Shown: positions 1-9,309, counted from the first letter of the stretch. The stretch: DNA of 64,000 bases from Marinobacterium rhizophilum DSM 18822 (GCF_000378045.1 NZ_KB899093.1:62001-126000); one strand, 5' to 3'. The notes: generated by a model from the letters alone, not told the origin. A program made the numbers and translations.

Positions 1-1
1 T

Positions 2-157
2 GTGCAGGTGCGCCCGGAAATCATTATGAATACCGAATCCAAGCATGATCCGATTGCGATCGTGATACTGGCCACGGGCGAGACGCTGGCCCTGAAAAAC
101 AGCTATGCCAGCGTGGTCGCCGAGCTCGACGAGGTGAACATGGTGGTCAGGCCCTGA
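2..157 (+). CDS. C-terminal fragment of an unrecognised protein
   Basis: An open frame enters from the left edge and stops with TGA at 155-157, giving 51 residues. It is soluble-looking and ends in a charged/hydrophobic stretch (VVAELDEVNMVVRP). No motif allowed me to name a family. The frame has G+C-rich third positions like the coding genes nearby, so I take it as a real gene cut by the window edge, but its function cannot be judged. Confidence 0.45.
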   Translation: MQVRPEIIMNTESKHDPIAIVILATGETLALKNSYASVVAELDEVNMVVRP

Positions 158-485
158 TGGCGTTTGCGCTCAGCTGTAGTCGCGAGGGGTACAAAGGATC
201 AACCGACCCACGTATAACAACCGGGCACAGAAGGGGCCGGCGTTACGCGGCCGGCCGCTTTGATTGTCGCAAACCTTGTGGCGCGTCAGCGTAACGCCGT
301 GACGCGCCGCCATATCATCCGCTTTTTCAATTTCAGCGGTGGACATGTTACCGGGCCTATAAATGCCGCCGCTCGGTCATCTGGCGAACACATCGGTGCC
401 CGGATTCATTGAACCGCTGCAGATCGTGACTGCCCTTAACGTCGAGCTGAAAAGTAGAGTCAGGGGGATTGGAGTAGAGCTTTAT
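158..485. other. Intergenic stretch, no convincing gene
   Basis: This 328-base stretch lies between the partial left-edge gene and the MetF-like gene, whose 3' ends face each other. A minus-strand frame of 58 codons (170-346) exists but has no ribosome binding site and no recognisable motif. The only clear structure is the G+C-rich stem-loop at 235-256. It may be decayed sequence. Confidence 0.4.
235..256. terminator. G+C-rich stem-loop, possible terminator
   Basis: GGCCGGC at 235-241 pairs perfectly with GCCGGCC at 250-256 around an 8-base loop, followed by a short CTTTG. The T tract is weak. The position, about 80 bases after the stop of the partial left-edge gene, fits a terminator for that gene. 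Confidence 0.35.
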
Positions 486-1391
486 CTATGAGCGGATACT
501 CGATACCTGCTTGTTCATCCAGCGGACGCCTTCCAAAATTCCACCGAATGGATAGAGGTGGTAACGGATATCGCCAAGGTTTTGCCGCGCCGCGCCGGTC
601 ACAAGATCTTTCCAATAGCGATCAGAGACGGAGTGGCGCAAAAGGTTGGTCAATGAGAAACCATATCGCCGGGCGATTGCCGTTGATGTTACGACGCCAA
701 ACTGCTTCGCGTATCGAAGGAGCTTCCCGACATCTGCCGGTCCTGGTACGCCGATACGAACGGGCGCGTCAATGCCTTCATCGCGTAGCCGTTGAGTCCA
801 GTGAAGGGCGGCATCGGTATCGAAACCAAACTGGGTGGTTATCTCCACCGTGCAGCCGCTGTCCCGAAGAAAGCGATGTTTCCATTTAAGAGATCGCCAG
901 AGGGTATCCGTATCGATCTTAGGGTGCCCTTCGGGATAGCCGACGATTCCGACATGACGAATGGCGTGACGTTGTACAACCCCGCTTGCAAGGAGCGCCA
1001 GCGAATCCCTGTACGGGCCTGCAGGCATGGAAGGATCGCCCCCTACAAAAATGAAGCGTGAAGGACTGGCGGCCTCGTTGAGCAGGTTGAGCAGGCTGTC
1101 GAGATCCCGTTCGGAGCGAAGGCGACGAGACGAGATAATCGGCACAGGCTCGAATCCGTATTTCCGTATGACCCGGGCGGCATTAACGCGCTGATCGTGG
1201 GTTTCATTTCCCAAGAACGCGATGTTGATCGATGTGCCCGGCGGAATCTCCGATGCGGACACCTCGACCTGACGGATGTCCTTACCCGTCACTTCAAGCG
1301 TATACGCCGGTGCTCTCCGTTGGTTTTGGGAATGCGCCTCGCTCCCGGTATTGACAGTATGCATTGGTCGACTTCCCAGAAAATAATTCAT
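486..1391 (-). CDS. MetF-like methylenetetrahydrofolate reductase
   Basis: The 301-residue product resembles the flavin-dependent methylenetetrahydrofolate reductase family, which reduces 5,10-methylene-THF to 5-methyl-THF. Visible family features are a TIM-barrel-length chain, TTQFGFD in the C-terminal half (the usual substrate/FAD region), an earlier GYPEGHP motif, and a FGGILEGVRWMNKQ-type end. It differs from the canonical housekeeping MetF in having a polar N-terminal extension, so translation might start at the second Met (residue 10). No methionine-synthesis gene is adjacent. Short MetF paralogues of this sort often serve one-carbon units released by demethylation in marine bacteria; that role is inference only. 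Confidence 0.75.
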   Translation of the reverse strand: MNYFLGSRPMHTVNTGSEAHSQNQRRAPAYTLEVTGKDIRQVEVSASEIPPGTSINIAFLGNETHDQRVNAARVIRKYGFEPVPIISSRRLRSERDLDSLLNLLNEAASPSRFIFVGGDPSMPAGPYRDSLALLASGVVQRHAIRHVGIVGYPEGHPKIDTDTLWRSLKWKHRFLRDSGCTVEITTQFGFDTDAALHWTQRLRDEGIDAPVRIGVPGPADVGKLLRYAKQFGVVTSTAIARRYGFSLTNLLRHSVSDRYWKDLVTGAARQNLGDIRYHLYPFGGILEGVRWMNKQVSSIRS

Positions 1392-1845
1392 AAGCGATTG
1401 AATATTTGATCGAAATCACCTGGATCGCCCCTGGCGTTTCAGGCTGGCCAACCCGTTAGTGCGTCTTCGTCGATATCCCATCGGCAGCCAGTTACTCCGG
1501 GCCAAAAAGACGGTTATCTACCTGCCCGATCTGCTGAACGCAAATCAAGCGGGCAGGAGCGGAGTTCTCGTTGATGGCGAGATGATGTCAAAGAGTAAAC
1601 ACTGGGTGTACGCCACAACCGGTAATGCGCGCTATGTCGGCGGGTATCAGCAGGGCGCAGAGCTGCGTCAGGGTACTATCCACTGAGGTCTCCTGGCCCA
1701 GGAGGCGAACACTGCGCCGAAGCAATATCAAGCTGTTCTTGTCCATGACAGTTGCTGGTCTGTAAATCTGACTAGAACGGGCTCGATTCTGGTGCAGGCA
1801 CAAACAAAGTGTGTGATCTGTATCGAGAGCGAAAGGCTTTTTGGA
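1392..1845. other. Intergenic stretch without a supported gene
   Basis: About 450 bases between the MetF-like and EamA genes. Open frames of about 70-75 codons occur on both strands (1459-1686 plus, 1588-1803 minus) and overlap each other. Neither has a good ribosome binding site or a recognisable motif. I see no RNA gene or repeat here. Confidence 0.4.
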
Positions 1846-2781
1846 TCAATGCTCACGTGACCACGCGACAGAGAACTTGTTCTTCAGCTTCCCTTGCCCT
1901 CCCAAAAGGATGAAAACACCAGACACAACAATCAGACCGCACCCCATAAACATTGTAAAACTCAACTGTTCGCCGAACAGGAAAACGCCGAAGAAAAGGC
2001 CGAATAGCAGCCGCGTGTACCTGAAGGGTGTCACGGCTGAAACCTCTCCGGTGCGCATCGCCTTCATCAGGGCTGAATACGCTGCGACACCCGACAGGAT
2101 AGCACCCAACAGGTACAGCGAGGTTTCGAGGTCGGGCCGCACGAAAACCTCGGGTTCCCAGAGAGAATAAGTGGCGCCGGCAGCTATAACAGCCAGAAAA
2201 CCGTACAGCCCCAATACCGAGGTGCCAAGCGAGGCAGGGGCAGCGCGACTGGCAAGATCCCGGCCGGCAAAACCGAGCATTCCAACGACTGCCAGAATCG
2301 ACAGCGTCGAAAAGCTTTCCGTTCCCGGGCGAATAATGGCAATTACGCCTGCCAGTCCGACGACAATCGCGGCCCACCGCCGCCATCCCACTTTTTCGCC
2401 AAACAACATGGCCGCGCCGGCCACAACCACTATCGGCGTTGCCTGCAGGATCACCGTTGCAACGGACAACGGGCTTAACGTGATGGCGAGCACGTAAAAC
2501 AGGCGGCCAAGAACCTCGAAGCCTGCACGGACGAGCATCGGACGGGAAATGACGTCTGCCGAGAGCAGCCTTTCCCGTTTGAGCTTGGCCAGGCAAGCGA
2601 ATACCAGGGCGCCACCCGAGCCGAAGAAGATGAGAATCTGACCGACAGGCAGCTTTTCGAATGCGGCTTTGACGAACACATCCTCTATGGCGAAAGCCGC
2701 CATCGAAAACACCATCCAGAAGCAACCCATCCTGTTGGCACGATGGTCGATTGCGGTAGCTTCGGTTATTGCCACCATCAA
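1846..2781 (-). CDS. EamA-family (DMT superfamily) transporter
   Basis: The 311-residue product is very hydrophobic, with about ten predicted membrane helices in two similar halves, the layout of EamA/RhaT drug-metabolite exporters. Examples are MVFSMAAFAIEDVFVKAAF at the start of half one and ALMKAMRTGEVSAVTPFRYTRLLFGLFFG in half two, the latter being a typical EamA second-half signature. It should sit in the inner membrane and may export a metabolite or amino acid; the substrate cannot be read. The start ATG at 2781 is near a run of short alternatives. It is transcribed alone, away from ccoG's promoter side. Confidence 0.85.
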   Translation of the reverse strand: MMVAITEATAIDHRANRMGCFWMVFSMAAFAIEDVFVKAAFEKLPVGQILIFFGSGGALVFACLAKLKRERLLSADVISRPMLVRAGFEVLGRLFYVLAITLSPLSVATVILQATPIVVVAGAAMLFGEKVGWRRWAAIVVGLAGVIAIIRPGTESFSTLSILAVVGMLGFAGRDLASRAAPASLGTSVLGLYGFLAVIAAGATYSLWEPEVFVRPDLETSLYLLGAILSGVAAYSALMKAMRTGEVSAVTPFRYTRLLFGLFFGVFLFGEQLSFTMFMGCGLIVVSGVFILLGGQGKLKNKFSVAWSREH

Positions 2782-2909
2782 CCTCGCTTCCGCCGGTATT
2801 CAGCCGGGCTGCCGACACCGTCATGCACGATAGGGGCGCAAACTGTGAAGCCGAACTGGATGCGAGACAAAAGCAATGTTGTTTCGTGCATCAGAAAAGT
2901 CCCGCTTGT

Positions 2910-4283
2910 CTATTTGCGTTGGGTCAGGAAGGTCGTTTCCTTGGAAGCTAAGGCTTGCGGACCTTGGAAGTTGAACGTCAAGGTGGAGCGCGGTTGTTCG
3001 ATATCGATTCCGCACACCCGGTATGGCAGCCAGGTGGAATTACTTTCGTTCAGGTCGATGGTCTCGGCACCGAACAATTCGAACTGCTCCGGGCCTTGAA
3101 CCGAGACATTGATCGGTGACAGCACCTTGGCAAAGCTTTCAACCTTGACGCGATAGTTATTGCAGACGGTATGTTCATCCAATTGGGTGAAGAGGGCGCC
3201 ACGATCCCTGCGGATTTCGACCAGTAGATCGGTGGTACCGGCAAAGCCCCAGAGCACCCCACCCATGGCCGCGATTATCACAGCGCCGTAGCCGGCCAGC
3301 CTGGGACGCAGGAGACGAGCTTTTTCGCCGGCAAATTCTGCTTCGGAGGCGAAGCGAATCAGGCCGGTCGGTCGCTGGATTTTCTCCATCACGTTGTCGC
3401 AGGCATCGATGCAGGCCCCGCAGTCGATGCAGGCAGCCTGCAGCCCGTCGCGGATATCGATCCCGGTCGGACAGACTTGGACGCAGATGCCGCAGTCGAC
3501 GCAGTCGCCGCTGTCGGCACCGGCGTTGCGGCGGTTCGCGCGCGGTTCGCCGCGACCATGGTCATAACTGACGGAGCGGGTTTCGCGGTCGAACATCACG
3601 CCCTGGAAGCGCGAGTAGGGGCAGGCGTGCAGGCAGATCTTCTCGCGAACCAGGCCCGCGTTGGCATAGGTCAGTGCGGCCATGATCACAATCCAGCCCC
3701 AGAGAGCGGGTGACATTTCAAGATTCACGCTATCGGCGACGATCTCGCGGATCGGTACGAAATAGCCGGTGAAGGTGGTGGCGGTGGCGGTCGCCAGCAA
3801 CATCCAGAGCCCGTGCTTGACGACACGGCGTAGCAGCAATGCCGCGGTAAGTGGCTGATGCTCCTGGCGCGCGCGCTGACTGGCGCGACCTTCGGTGAAC
3901 TGCTCGATGCGGATGAAGAGCCAGGTCCAGATGCTCTGTGGGCAGGCAAAACCACACCAGATGCGTCCCCAGGCGACGGCGAGAAAGAACAGCAGACTGG
4001 CGCCAGCGATCATTAGTCCCGCCAAGAGCGGCAAGTCATGCCAGGATAGGGCGCTGCCGAACAGGTTGATCCGCCGCTGCTCGAACGAGAACAGCAGCCA
4101 GGGCTGGCCGTCGACCCGGACCCAGACCAGACCGAAAAACAACGCAAGCAGCGGCCAGCTGGTCAGTCGGCGCCAGTTCTGGAAACGCCCTTCGATGAGG
4201 CGTACATGAAACTTCCCGTCCCGCGCAAGCGGGGGCGTATAGTCCTGCACAACATCAATTTTTTCCATAGTCGCTGTCCGCAA
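2910..4283 (-). CDS. ccoG: Cytochrome c oxidase accessory protein CcoG (FixG/RdxA)
   Basis: Inner-membrane ferredoxin-type protein needed for maturation of cbb3 oxidase, where it acts in copper handling. The 457-residue chain has several N-terminal membrane helices, a CGFACPQSIWTW motif, CLHACPYSRFQG, and a double 4Fe-4S cluster motif (CVDCGICVQVCP then CIDCGACIDAC). A further membrane helix and a C-terminal immunoglobulin-like FixG domain follow. Length and order match the family. A start at the second Met (4268, MEKIDVVQ) is equally plausible. The usual ccoNOPQ and ccoS neighbours are not next to it, which is odd. It diverges from the MocR regulator, with about 80 bases between them. Confidence 0.93.
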   Translation of the reverse strand: MRTATMEKIDVVQDYTPPLARDGKFHVRLIEGRFQNWRRLTSWPLLALFFGLVWVRVDGQPWLLFSFEQRRINLFGSALSWHDLPLLAGLMIAGASLLFFLAVAWGRIWCGFACPQSIWTWLFIRIEQFTEGRASQRARQEHQPLTAALLLRRVVKHGLWMLLATATATTFTGYFVPIREIVADSVNLEMSPALWGWIVIMAALTYANAGLVREKICLHACPYSRFQGVMFDRETRSVSYDHGRGEPRANRRNAGADSGDCVDCGICVQVCPTGIDIRDGLQAACIDCGACIDACDNVMEKIQRPTGLIRFASEAEFAGEKARLLRPRLAGYGAVIIAAMGGVLWGFAGTTDLLVEIRRDRGALFTQLDEHTVCNNYRVKVESFAKVLSPINVSVQGPEQFELFGAETIDLNESNSTWLPYRVCGIDIEQPRSTLTFNFQGPQALASKETTFLTQRK

Positions 4284-4365
4284 GTGTAACTTTGTGTGCA
4301 GCTTAACTTGGTGATTTGAATAGGATCAGGTATAAAAAAAATAAAGTCGATAGGGACAGAATCGA

Positions 4366-5766
4366 GTGGATTACCGATATCAACAACTGGAAAACTGGCT
4401 GTTGCAGGGCATACGGGAACAGCGCTGGCGGCTTGGCGAACGGCTGCCGTCGATCCGCACGCTGTGCGAACAACAAGGCGTATCGAAGGCGACTGTGCAG
4501 CATGCGTTGCAACGGCTCGAGGCGCAGGGGCTGGTCGAGGCTCGGCCCAAGGCCGGTTATTTCGTCAGGCTTCAACCAAAGACGATCCGGGCGCCGCGCA
4601 GCCGGGTTCAAGTAGAAGCGCCCCGTCCAGTGACGGTCAGCGAACTGTTTCTCGATGTCATGCGCCGCAGTGCGGCGTTCGACCTGCTGCCGGATCTGCA
4701 TGCGGGCGAGGTGCCGTCGGGCATCGTGGCGCTTAATCGCGCGCTGGGTCGCGCGCTGCGCCGCCAGAAAGGCGACGATCATCAGTACTACGATGAACCG
4801 GCGGGCGACCCCGGGCTGCGTGAACAGCTGTCGCTGCATGCGGCGCGACGCGGCTGGACGGTGCTGCCGGAGCAGCTCTGCATCACGTCGGGTTGCCAGC
4901 ATGCGCTGTTCCTGGCGCTGATGGCCTGCTGCGGGCGGGGGGACATCGTGGCGGTCGAGTCGCCGGGCTTTTATGGTGTGCTGCAGCTACTGGAACAGCT
5001 GGAGCTACAGGTGGTCGAGGTACCGAGTTCCAGCGAGCAGGGAATGGACATCGAGGCGTTGGAAGCCGCGCTGGAGCGCTGGGATATCAAGGCCTGCGTT
5101 GTCTCACCGGCCTTTGCCACGCCGGGTGGCGCGTTGATGCCAAAAGAGGCGCGAAAGCGTCTGCTGGCGCTGGCAGACGCCAATGACCTGGCGATCATCG
5201 AGGATGATATCTATGCCGACACCGCCTTTGGCCAGGTACCCGACCCGCTAAAGGCGCTGGACAGTTCCGATCGGGTCATTCTGTGCAGCTCCTTTTCTAA
5301 AAGTCTGTCCCGCGACCTGCGCCTTGGCTGGATATCCGGCGCGCGCTGGCACCAAAAAATCCTGCACCTGAAACTGGTGACGCAGCTGGCCAGCAGTCGC
5401 TACCAGCAGCAGGGGGTTGCTGAATTCATGCGCGACGGCAGCTACGCGACCCATCTGCGCCGCCAGCGCAACGAGCTGCGCACCCAGCGGGATCGCCTGA
5501 TCGCCTCCTTGCATGCATGGCCCGGGGAGATTCGGGTCAGTACACCGCTCGGTGGTCTGGCCATCTGGCTGGAATTGCCCGAGTCGATCGATACCCTCGC
5601 GGCTTACCCGGCGGCACTGCAGCAAGGCGTCGTGATAACGCCCGGCCCGCTATTTTCGGTATCCGGGCAATTCCGCAATTGTCTGCGCATCAGCTACGCC
5701 CATCCCTGGGATGGGCGCAGGATCGAAGCGCTAAGCCGCCTGCCGGAGCTGCTGCTGCGTCGCTGA
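4366..5766 (+). CDS. MocR-type (GntR/aminotransferase) transcriptional regulator
   Basis: Chimeric regulator of 466 residues. An N-terminal GntR winged helix occupies residues ~1-70 (LPSIRTLCEQQGVSKATVQHALQRLEAQGLV), and a fold-type-I aminotransferase domain fills the rest. The PLP-binding lysine is in SSFSKSLSRDLRLGW (about K312), with the preceding IIEDDIYAD and the SGCQHALFLAL segment that normally contact the cofactor. Translation begins with GTG at 4366 behind an AGGGA element. MocR proteins usually control a neighbour in response to an amino acid or PLP-reactive ligand; the candidates are ccoG (divergent) and the sulfite reductase pair downstream. Which of them is the target is unknown. 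Confidence 0.92.
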   Translation: MDYRYQQLENWLLQGIREQRWRLGERLPSIRTLCEQQGVSKATVQHALQRLEAQGLVEARPKAGYFVRLQPKTIRAPRSRVQVEAPRPVTVSELFLDVMRRSAAFDLLPDLHAGEVPSGIVALNRALGRALRRQKGDDHQYYDEPAGDPGLREQLSLHAARRGWTVLPEQLCITSGCQHALFLALMACCGRGDIVAVESPGFYGVLQLLEQLELQVVEVPSSSEQGMDIEALEAALERWDIKACVVSPAFATPGGALMPKEARKRLLALADANDLAIIEDDIYADTAFGQVPDPLKALDSSDRVILCSSFSKSLSRDLRLGWISGARWHQKILHLKLVTQLASSRYQQQGVAEFMRDGSYATHLRRQRNELRTQRDRLIASLHAWPGEIRVSTPLGGLAIWLELPESIDTLAAYPAALQQGVVITPGPLFSVSGQFRNCLRISYAHPWDGRRIEALSRLPELLLRR

Positions 5767-5871
5767 CCATCAATCTGTACTGATCGGAATTAAATTTTTT
5801 GAGCCTGCACCTGCGGTATCGGTTTCATTAGTCTGGGCGCCTTTCCACGAGAAAAATCAGGAGCGGACAGA

Positions 5872-7554
5872 ATGTACCGATACGATGAGTACGACCGCGC
5901 ATTGGTCCAGGCACGGGTCGAGCAGTTCCGCGACCAGGTCGCCCGGCGTATCAGTGGCGAGCTGAGCGAAGACGAATTCCTGCCGCTGCGTTTGCAGAAC
6001 GGCCTCTACCTGCAGCGTCATGCGTACATGCTGCGGGTCGCGATTCCCTATGGCACGCTGTCATCGGTACAACTGCGGACCCTGGCCCGGATTGCCGAGG
6101 ATTACGATCGCGGCTACGGTCATTTCACCACACGGCAGAATATCCAGTTTAATTGGATCGAGCTGGAACAGGTGCCTGATATTCTGCAGGTGCTGGCCGA
6201 TTCCCAGATGCATGCGATTCAGACCTCTGGCAACTGCGTGCGCAATATTACGACTGAGGCCTTTGCCGGCGTTGCGGACGATGAGCTGCTGGATCCCCGT
6301 CCGCTGGCCGAGATCCTGCGGCAGTGGTCGACGGTCAATCCCGAGTTCCTTTATCTGCCGCGCAAGTTCAAGATCGCCATTTCGTCATCCGAGGTCGACC
6401 GTGCCGCGCTGCGCGCGCATGATATTGGGCTCTATCTCTACCGTGGCGAGAACGGTGAGATGCTATTGCGCGTGATGGTGGGAGGCGGACTCGGGCGCAC
6501 ACCAATACTCAATGAACTGGTCCGCGAGGGGCTGCCTTGGCAACACCTGCTGACCTATGTAGAGGCTGTACTGCGGGTCTATAACCGCTACGGGCGGCGG
6601 GACAACAAATACAAGGCGCGGATCAAGATACTGGTGAAGTCCCTGGGCGTCGAAGCCTTTGCCGCCGAGGTCGAGCGGGAGTGGGAACAGATCCGCGACA
6701 GCGCCGGCGAGCTGACCCAAGCGGAGTACGAAAGGGTCGCCGAGGGGTTTGCGTCTCCGAATTACCAGAGGCTCGATGCACTGGATCCTGTATTCGGCGC
6801 CTGGCTGGCCCGGGATCCGGCGTTTGCCCGCTGGGCACAGACCAATACCCGGCCCCACAGGGTCTCTGGCTATACATCCGTCGTGCTGTCAACCAAGCCG
6901 ACGGAGGGCTCCGCCCCGGGGGATCTGGTGGGAGTTCAGATGCGCGCCGTCGCCGATCTGGCCGACCGTTATGGCTTCGGCGAGATCCGCGTGACGCACG
7001 AGCAGAACCTGGTGCTGCCGGATATCCGCAAGGGCGACCTCTACCTCGTCTGGAAGGCGCTCGACGATATCGGCATGGCGACGCCCAATATCGGCCTGCT
7101 GACTGACGTGATTTCTTGCCCGGGCGGCGACTACTGCAGTCTGGCCAGTACCCGATCGCTGCCGGTGGCCAAGGCCATCCAGACCCGGTTCGACGATCTC
7201 GATTACCTGCACGATCTTGGCGAAATCAGTCTCAATATTTCCGGTTGCGTCAATGCCTGCGGGCACCATCATATCGGTAATATCGGCATCCTGGGCGTCG
7301 ACCGTAAAGGTGAGGAGTATTTTCAGATCACAATCGGCGGAGCCCAGGGCAAGGACAGTGCAATCGGTAAGGTGATCGGACCCTCGGTCCGTGCCGAGGA
7401 CGTGTCGGATGTGATCGATCGAGTGCTGACAACCTACCTGCAGTACCGCGAGGCTGAGGAAACCTTCGTGGATACGCTGAACCGCATCGGCCTGGGACCG
7501 TTCAAAGAAGGGGCTTACGGCCGGGACCAGGTGGTTCAGGAGGCAGGAGCATGA
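5872..7554 (+). CDS. cysI: Nitrite/sulfite reductase hemoprotein (CysI-like)
   Basis: Siroheme/4Fe-4S enzyme that reduces sulfite to sulfide in assimilation; the same fold also covers ferredoxin-type nitrite reductases. The 560-residue protein has the duplicated ferrodoxin-like/NiSR halves, with GYGHFTTRQNIQFNW in the first half. The cluster cysteines C416 and C422 (CPGGDYC) and C459 and C463 (GCVNACGHHH) bind the 4Fe-4S center and siroheme. ATG 5872 follows an AGGAG sequence. It overlaps the DUF934 gene by four bases (ATGA), so the two are translationally coupled. This pairing with DUF934 is typical of sulfite assimilation loci, hence cysI is preferred over nirA. Confidence 0.9.
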   Translation: MYRYDEYDRALVQARVEQFRDQVARRISGELSEDEFLPLRLQNGLYLQRHAYMLRVAIPYGTLSSVQLRTLARIAEDYDRGYGHFTTRQNIQFNWIELEQVPDILQVLADSQMHAIQTSGNCVRNITTEAFAGVADDELLDPRPLAEILRQWSTVNPEFLYLPRKFKIAISSSEVDRAALRAHDIGLYLYRGENGEMLLRVMVGGGLGRTPILNELVREGLPWQHLLTYVEAVLRVYNRYGRRDNKYKARIKILVKSLGVEAFAAEVEREWEQIRDSAGELTQAEYERVAEGFASPNYQRLDALDPVFGAWLARDPAFARWAQTNTRPHRVSGYTSVVLSTKPTEGSAPGDLVGVQMRAVADLADRYGFGEIRVTHEQNLVLPDIRKGDLYLVWKALDDIGMATPNIGLLTDVISCPGGDYCSLASTRSLPVAKAIQTRFDDLDYLHDLGEISLNISGCVNACGHHHIGNIGILGVDRKGEEYFQITIGGAQGKDSAIGKVIGPSVRAEDVSDVIDRVLTTYLQYREAEETFVDTLNRIGLGPFKEGAYGRDQVVQEAGA

Positions 7555-8060
7555 ACAACTTGATCAAGATCGTTGATGGTGAGGCCAAGGTGGTCGATCG
7601 GGATCCGTGGGAAATTCAAGAGGATAGCGATGCCTCGGTGGCTGATAACAGGATTGTGCCTCTGGCACGTTGGCAGGTACTGACGGACAGCGCCAAGGTT
7701 AGGGCAGCGGTGCTGCTGTATCCAGATGACGATCCTGAGATCCTTGCGCCCTGGCTGGGGCAGATTGAACTCATTGCTCTGATGTTTCCGAGCTTTCGCG
7801 ACGGGAGGGCATATACACAGGCCGTGCTACTGCGTTCGCGCCTCGGGTTCGAGGGAGAGCTTCGCGCGGTGGGTGACGTGTTGCGCGATCAGTTGGCAGC
7901 GATGCGCCACTGCGGCTTCAGCTCCTTCGCGGTGCGCGAAGACCGGCCCGCCGAGGAGGCTTTGAAAGGCCTTTTCGGCTTCGACCGGATCTATGCCCGC
8001 ACGGTGTTGAGCCCGGAACCGCTTTTCCGGCAACGCACAACGCGAGCGTATCGAAAGTAA
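7551..8060 (+). CDS. DUF934 family protein, sulfite reductase partner
   Basis: A 169-residue soluble protein of the DUF934 family, which is regularly encoded directly after cysI in proteobacteria. Family-like segments are LYPDDDPEILAPWL, FPSFRDGRAYTQAVLLRSRLGF and the conserved RAVGDVLRDQLAAMRHCGFSSFAVRED. Its biochemical role is not established; association with assimilatory sulfite reduction comes from constant gene neighbourhood. Its start overlaps the cysI stop (ATGA at 7551). The insertion sequence lies 74 bases after its stop, so any gene that originally followed may have been separated. Confidence 0.88.
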   Translation: MNNLIKIVDGEAKVVDRDPWEIQEDSDASVADNRIVPLARWQVLTDSAKVRAAVLLYPDDDPEILAPWLGQIELIALMFPSFRDGRAYTQAVLLRSRLGFEGELRAVGDVLRDQLAAMRHCGFSSFAVREDRPAEEALKGLFGFDRIYARTVLSPEPLFRQRTTRAYRK

Positions 8061-8130
8061 CTCATGATCCGATATAGATAATTAGGGTGTTTTCCGGAAG
8101 CGACTTTATTAATGATCCATTTCTGTGCAA

Positions 8131-8134
8131 CTAA
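8131..8134. repeat. Left target-site duplication CTAA
   Basis: CTAA directly precedes the left terminal repeat and is matched by CTAA at 9310-9313 directly after the right terminal repeat. A 4-bp duplication of this type is characteristic of IS5-group insertion. Confidence 0.8.
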
Positions 8135-8153
8135 GGAACCTGTGATTAAGTCC
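8135..8153. repeat. IS5-type left terminal inverted repeat
   Basis: 19-bp end of the insertion sequence, paired with 9291-9309. Differences are at repeat positions 4-6 and 13. Confidence 0.85.
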
Positions 8154-8257
8154 TCATTTCCGTTGCGACTCGCACTCGCCGCAGCTGGAGCACAGATTCC
8201 GCACCACTCTCCTGTTTTTTCCGTCTATGGGCTACCTTTTCAGGCGGTTCAGACGGA

Positions 8258-9244
8258 TTAACCCTGTGCTCGTAACATCTGATCCACGCGCACGAGGTTT
8301 GACAGGGCAAACAGCATCGCCAGTTTGCCGTCATTTTTCTTCAGACCACGGTAATGGGCTTTCACGAAGCCGAACTGGCACTTGATGATCCGGAACGGAT
8401 GCTCAACCTTGGCACGGAGGCTGGCCTTCAGGTACTTGGTGCGGATCCTTACCTTGTTGATCCGGGGGTGCTTTTTCAGGGTTTTCAGCTTCCCGGGTTG
8501 CTCGGCAATGTGCCAGTCCGCGTTCACGTCTTTCAACTCCTCCCGCTTCTCGGCCCCCCGGTAACCCGCATCGGCGAAAATGAACGCTTCATCACCGTGG
8601 AGCAGGTGCTCGGCTTGGTTCAGATCGTGCTCATTGGCTGCCGAGGTAGTGAAGCTGTGCGTTAAACCGGTACGCGCATCCACACCGATATGCGCCTTCA
8701 TGCCGAAATGCCACTGGTTGCCCTTTTTCGTCTGGTGCATCTCGGGCGGTCCGCCGTTGCGGTCCCGCTCGCCCATGCGATTCTTGGTTGAGCTCGGCGC
8801 TTCGATAATGGTGGCGTCGATCAACGAACCTTCCTTGAGCAGCACGCCCGCCTCAGAAAGCCATTGATTAACCTCATCGAAGATCTGGCGCGCCAGGTCG
8901 TGTTGTTCCAGTAGGTGGCGGAACTTCAAAGTCGTGGAGTGATCCGGGATGGCTTTGTCCAGCGACAGACCGGCGAACAGACGCATGGAGGCAATTTCGT
9001 ACAGCGCATCTTCCATAGCCGGATCGCTGAGGGTATACCACTGCTGCAAGAAGTGAATCCGGAGCATGGTCGCCAGTGGGTACGGTCGGCGACCGTTACC
9101 GGCTTTGGGATAATGCGGTTCGATCACCGCCTCCAGCCGTGTCCATGGGATCAGTGTCTCCATCCGGCCAAGGAACTTTTCCTTGCGAGTCTGCCTGCGC
9201 TTGTTGCTGAACTCGCAATCGGCAAATGTGAGCTGCTGAACCAT
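8258..9244 (-). CDS. IS5-family transposase
   Basis: DDE transposase of 328 residues. The N-terminal region [20 protein letters not shown] followed by [19 protein letters not shown] and [19 protein letters not shown] is the DUF772-type IS5 start. The DDE core shows [12 protein letters not shown] (first D), then [12 protein letters not shown] (second D, the YRG signature), then [18 protein letters not shown] (the E with the typical HPFR.IK motif). All three acidic residues are present, so the enzyme looks functional. It is enclosed by the terminal repeats at 8135-8153 and 9291-9309. Confidence 0.96.
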   Translation of the reverse strand: MVQQLTFADCEFSNKRRQTRKEKFLGRMETLIPWTRLEAVIEPHYPKAGNGRRPYPLATMLRIHFLQQWYTLSDPAMEDALYEIASMRLFAGLSLDKAIPDHSTTLKFRHLLEQHDLARQIFDEVNQWLSEAGVLLKEGSLIDATIIEAPSSTKNRMGERDRNGGPPEMHQTKKGNQWHFGMKAHIGVDARTGLTHSFTTSAANEHDLNQAEHLLHGDEAFIFADAGYRGAEKREELKDVNADWHIAEQPGKLKTLKKHPRINKVRIRTKYLKASLRAKVEHPFRIIKCQFGFVKAHYRGLKKNDGKLAMLFALSNLVRVDQMLRAQG

Positions 9245-9290
9245 CCGAGCTTCCTTGATGCAGTTGATGACCGCTATCGTCTCATGGGAC

Positions 9291-9309
9291 GGACTTGATC
9301 ACACCCTCC
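9291..9309. repeat. IS5-type right terminal inverted repeat
   Basis: Right end of the insertion sequence, upstream of the transposase start; partner of 8135-8153. It is followed directly by the CTAA duplication at 9310-9313. Confidence 0.85.

Larger units (their letters stand above)
8135..9309 (-). mobile_element. IS5-family insertion sequence, complete
   Basis: A 1175-bp element with imperfect 19-bp terminal inverted repeats: 8135-8153 reads GGAACCTGTGATTAAGTCC, and the complement of 9291-9309 reads GGAGGGTGTGATCAAGTCC, matching at 15 of 19 positions. It is flanked by a CTAA duplication and carries one transposase gene on the minus strand filling most of the interior. Size, repeat sequence starting GGA, and the target duplication all fit the IS5 group of the IS5 family. 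The intact duplication and unbroken transposase argue for a fairly recent insertion. Confidence 0.92.

Noticed and set aside
1853-2824. 323-codon minus-strand frame overlapping the EamA gene
   Set aside because: Same strand, shifted frame; the EamA frame has ten membrane helices, and the shifted frame is Arg/Gly/Cys-rich with no motifs.
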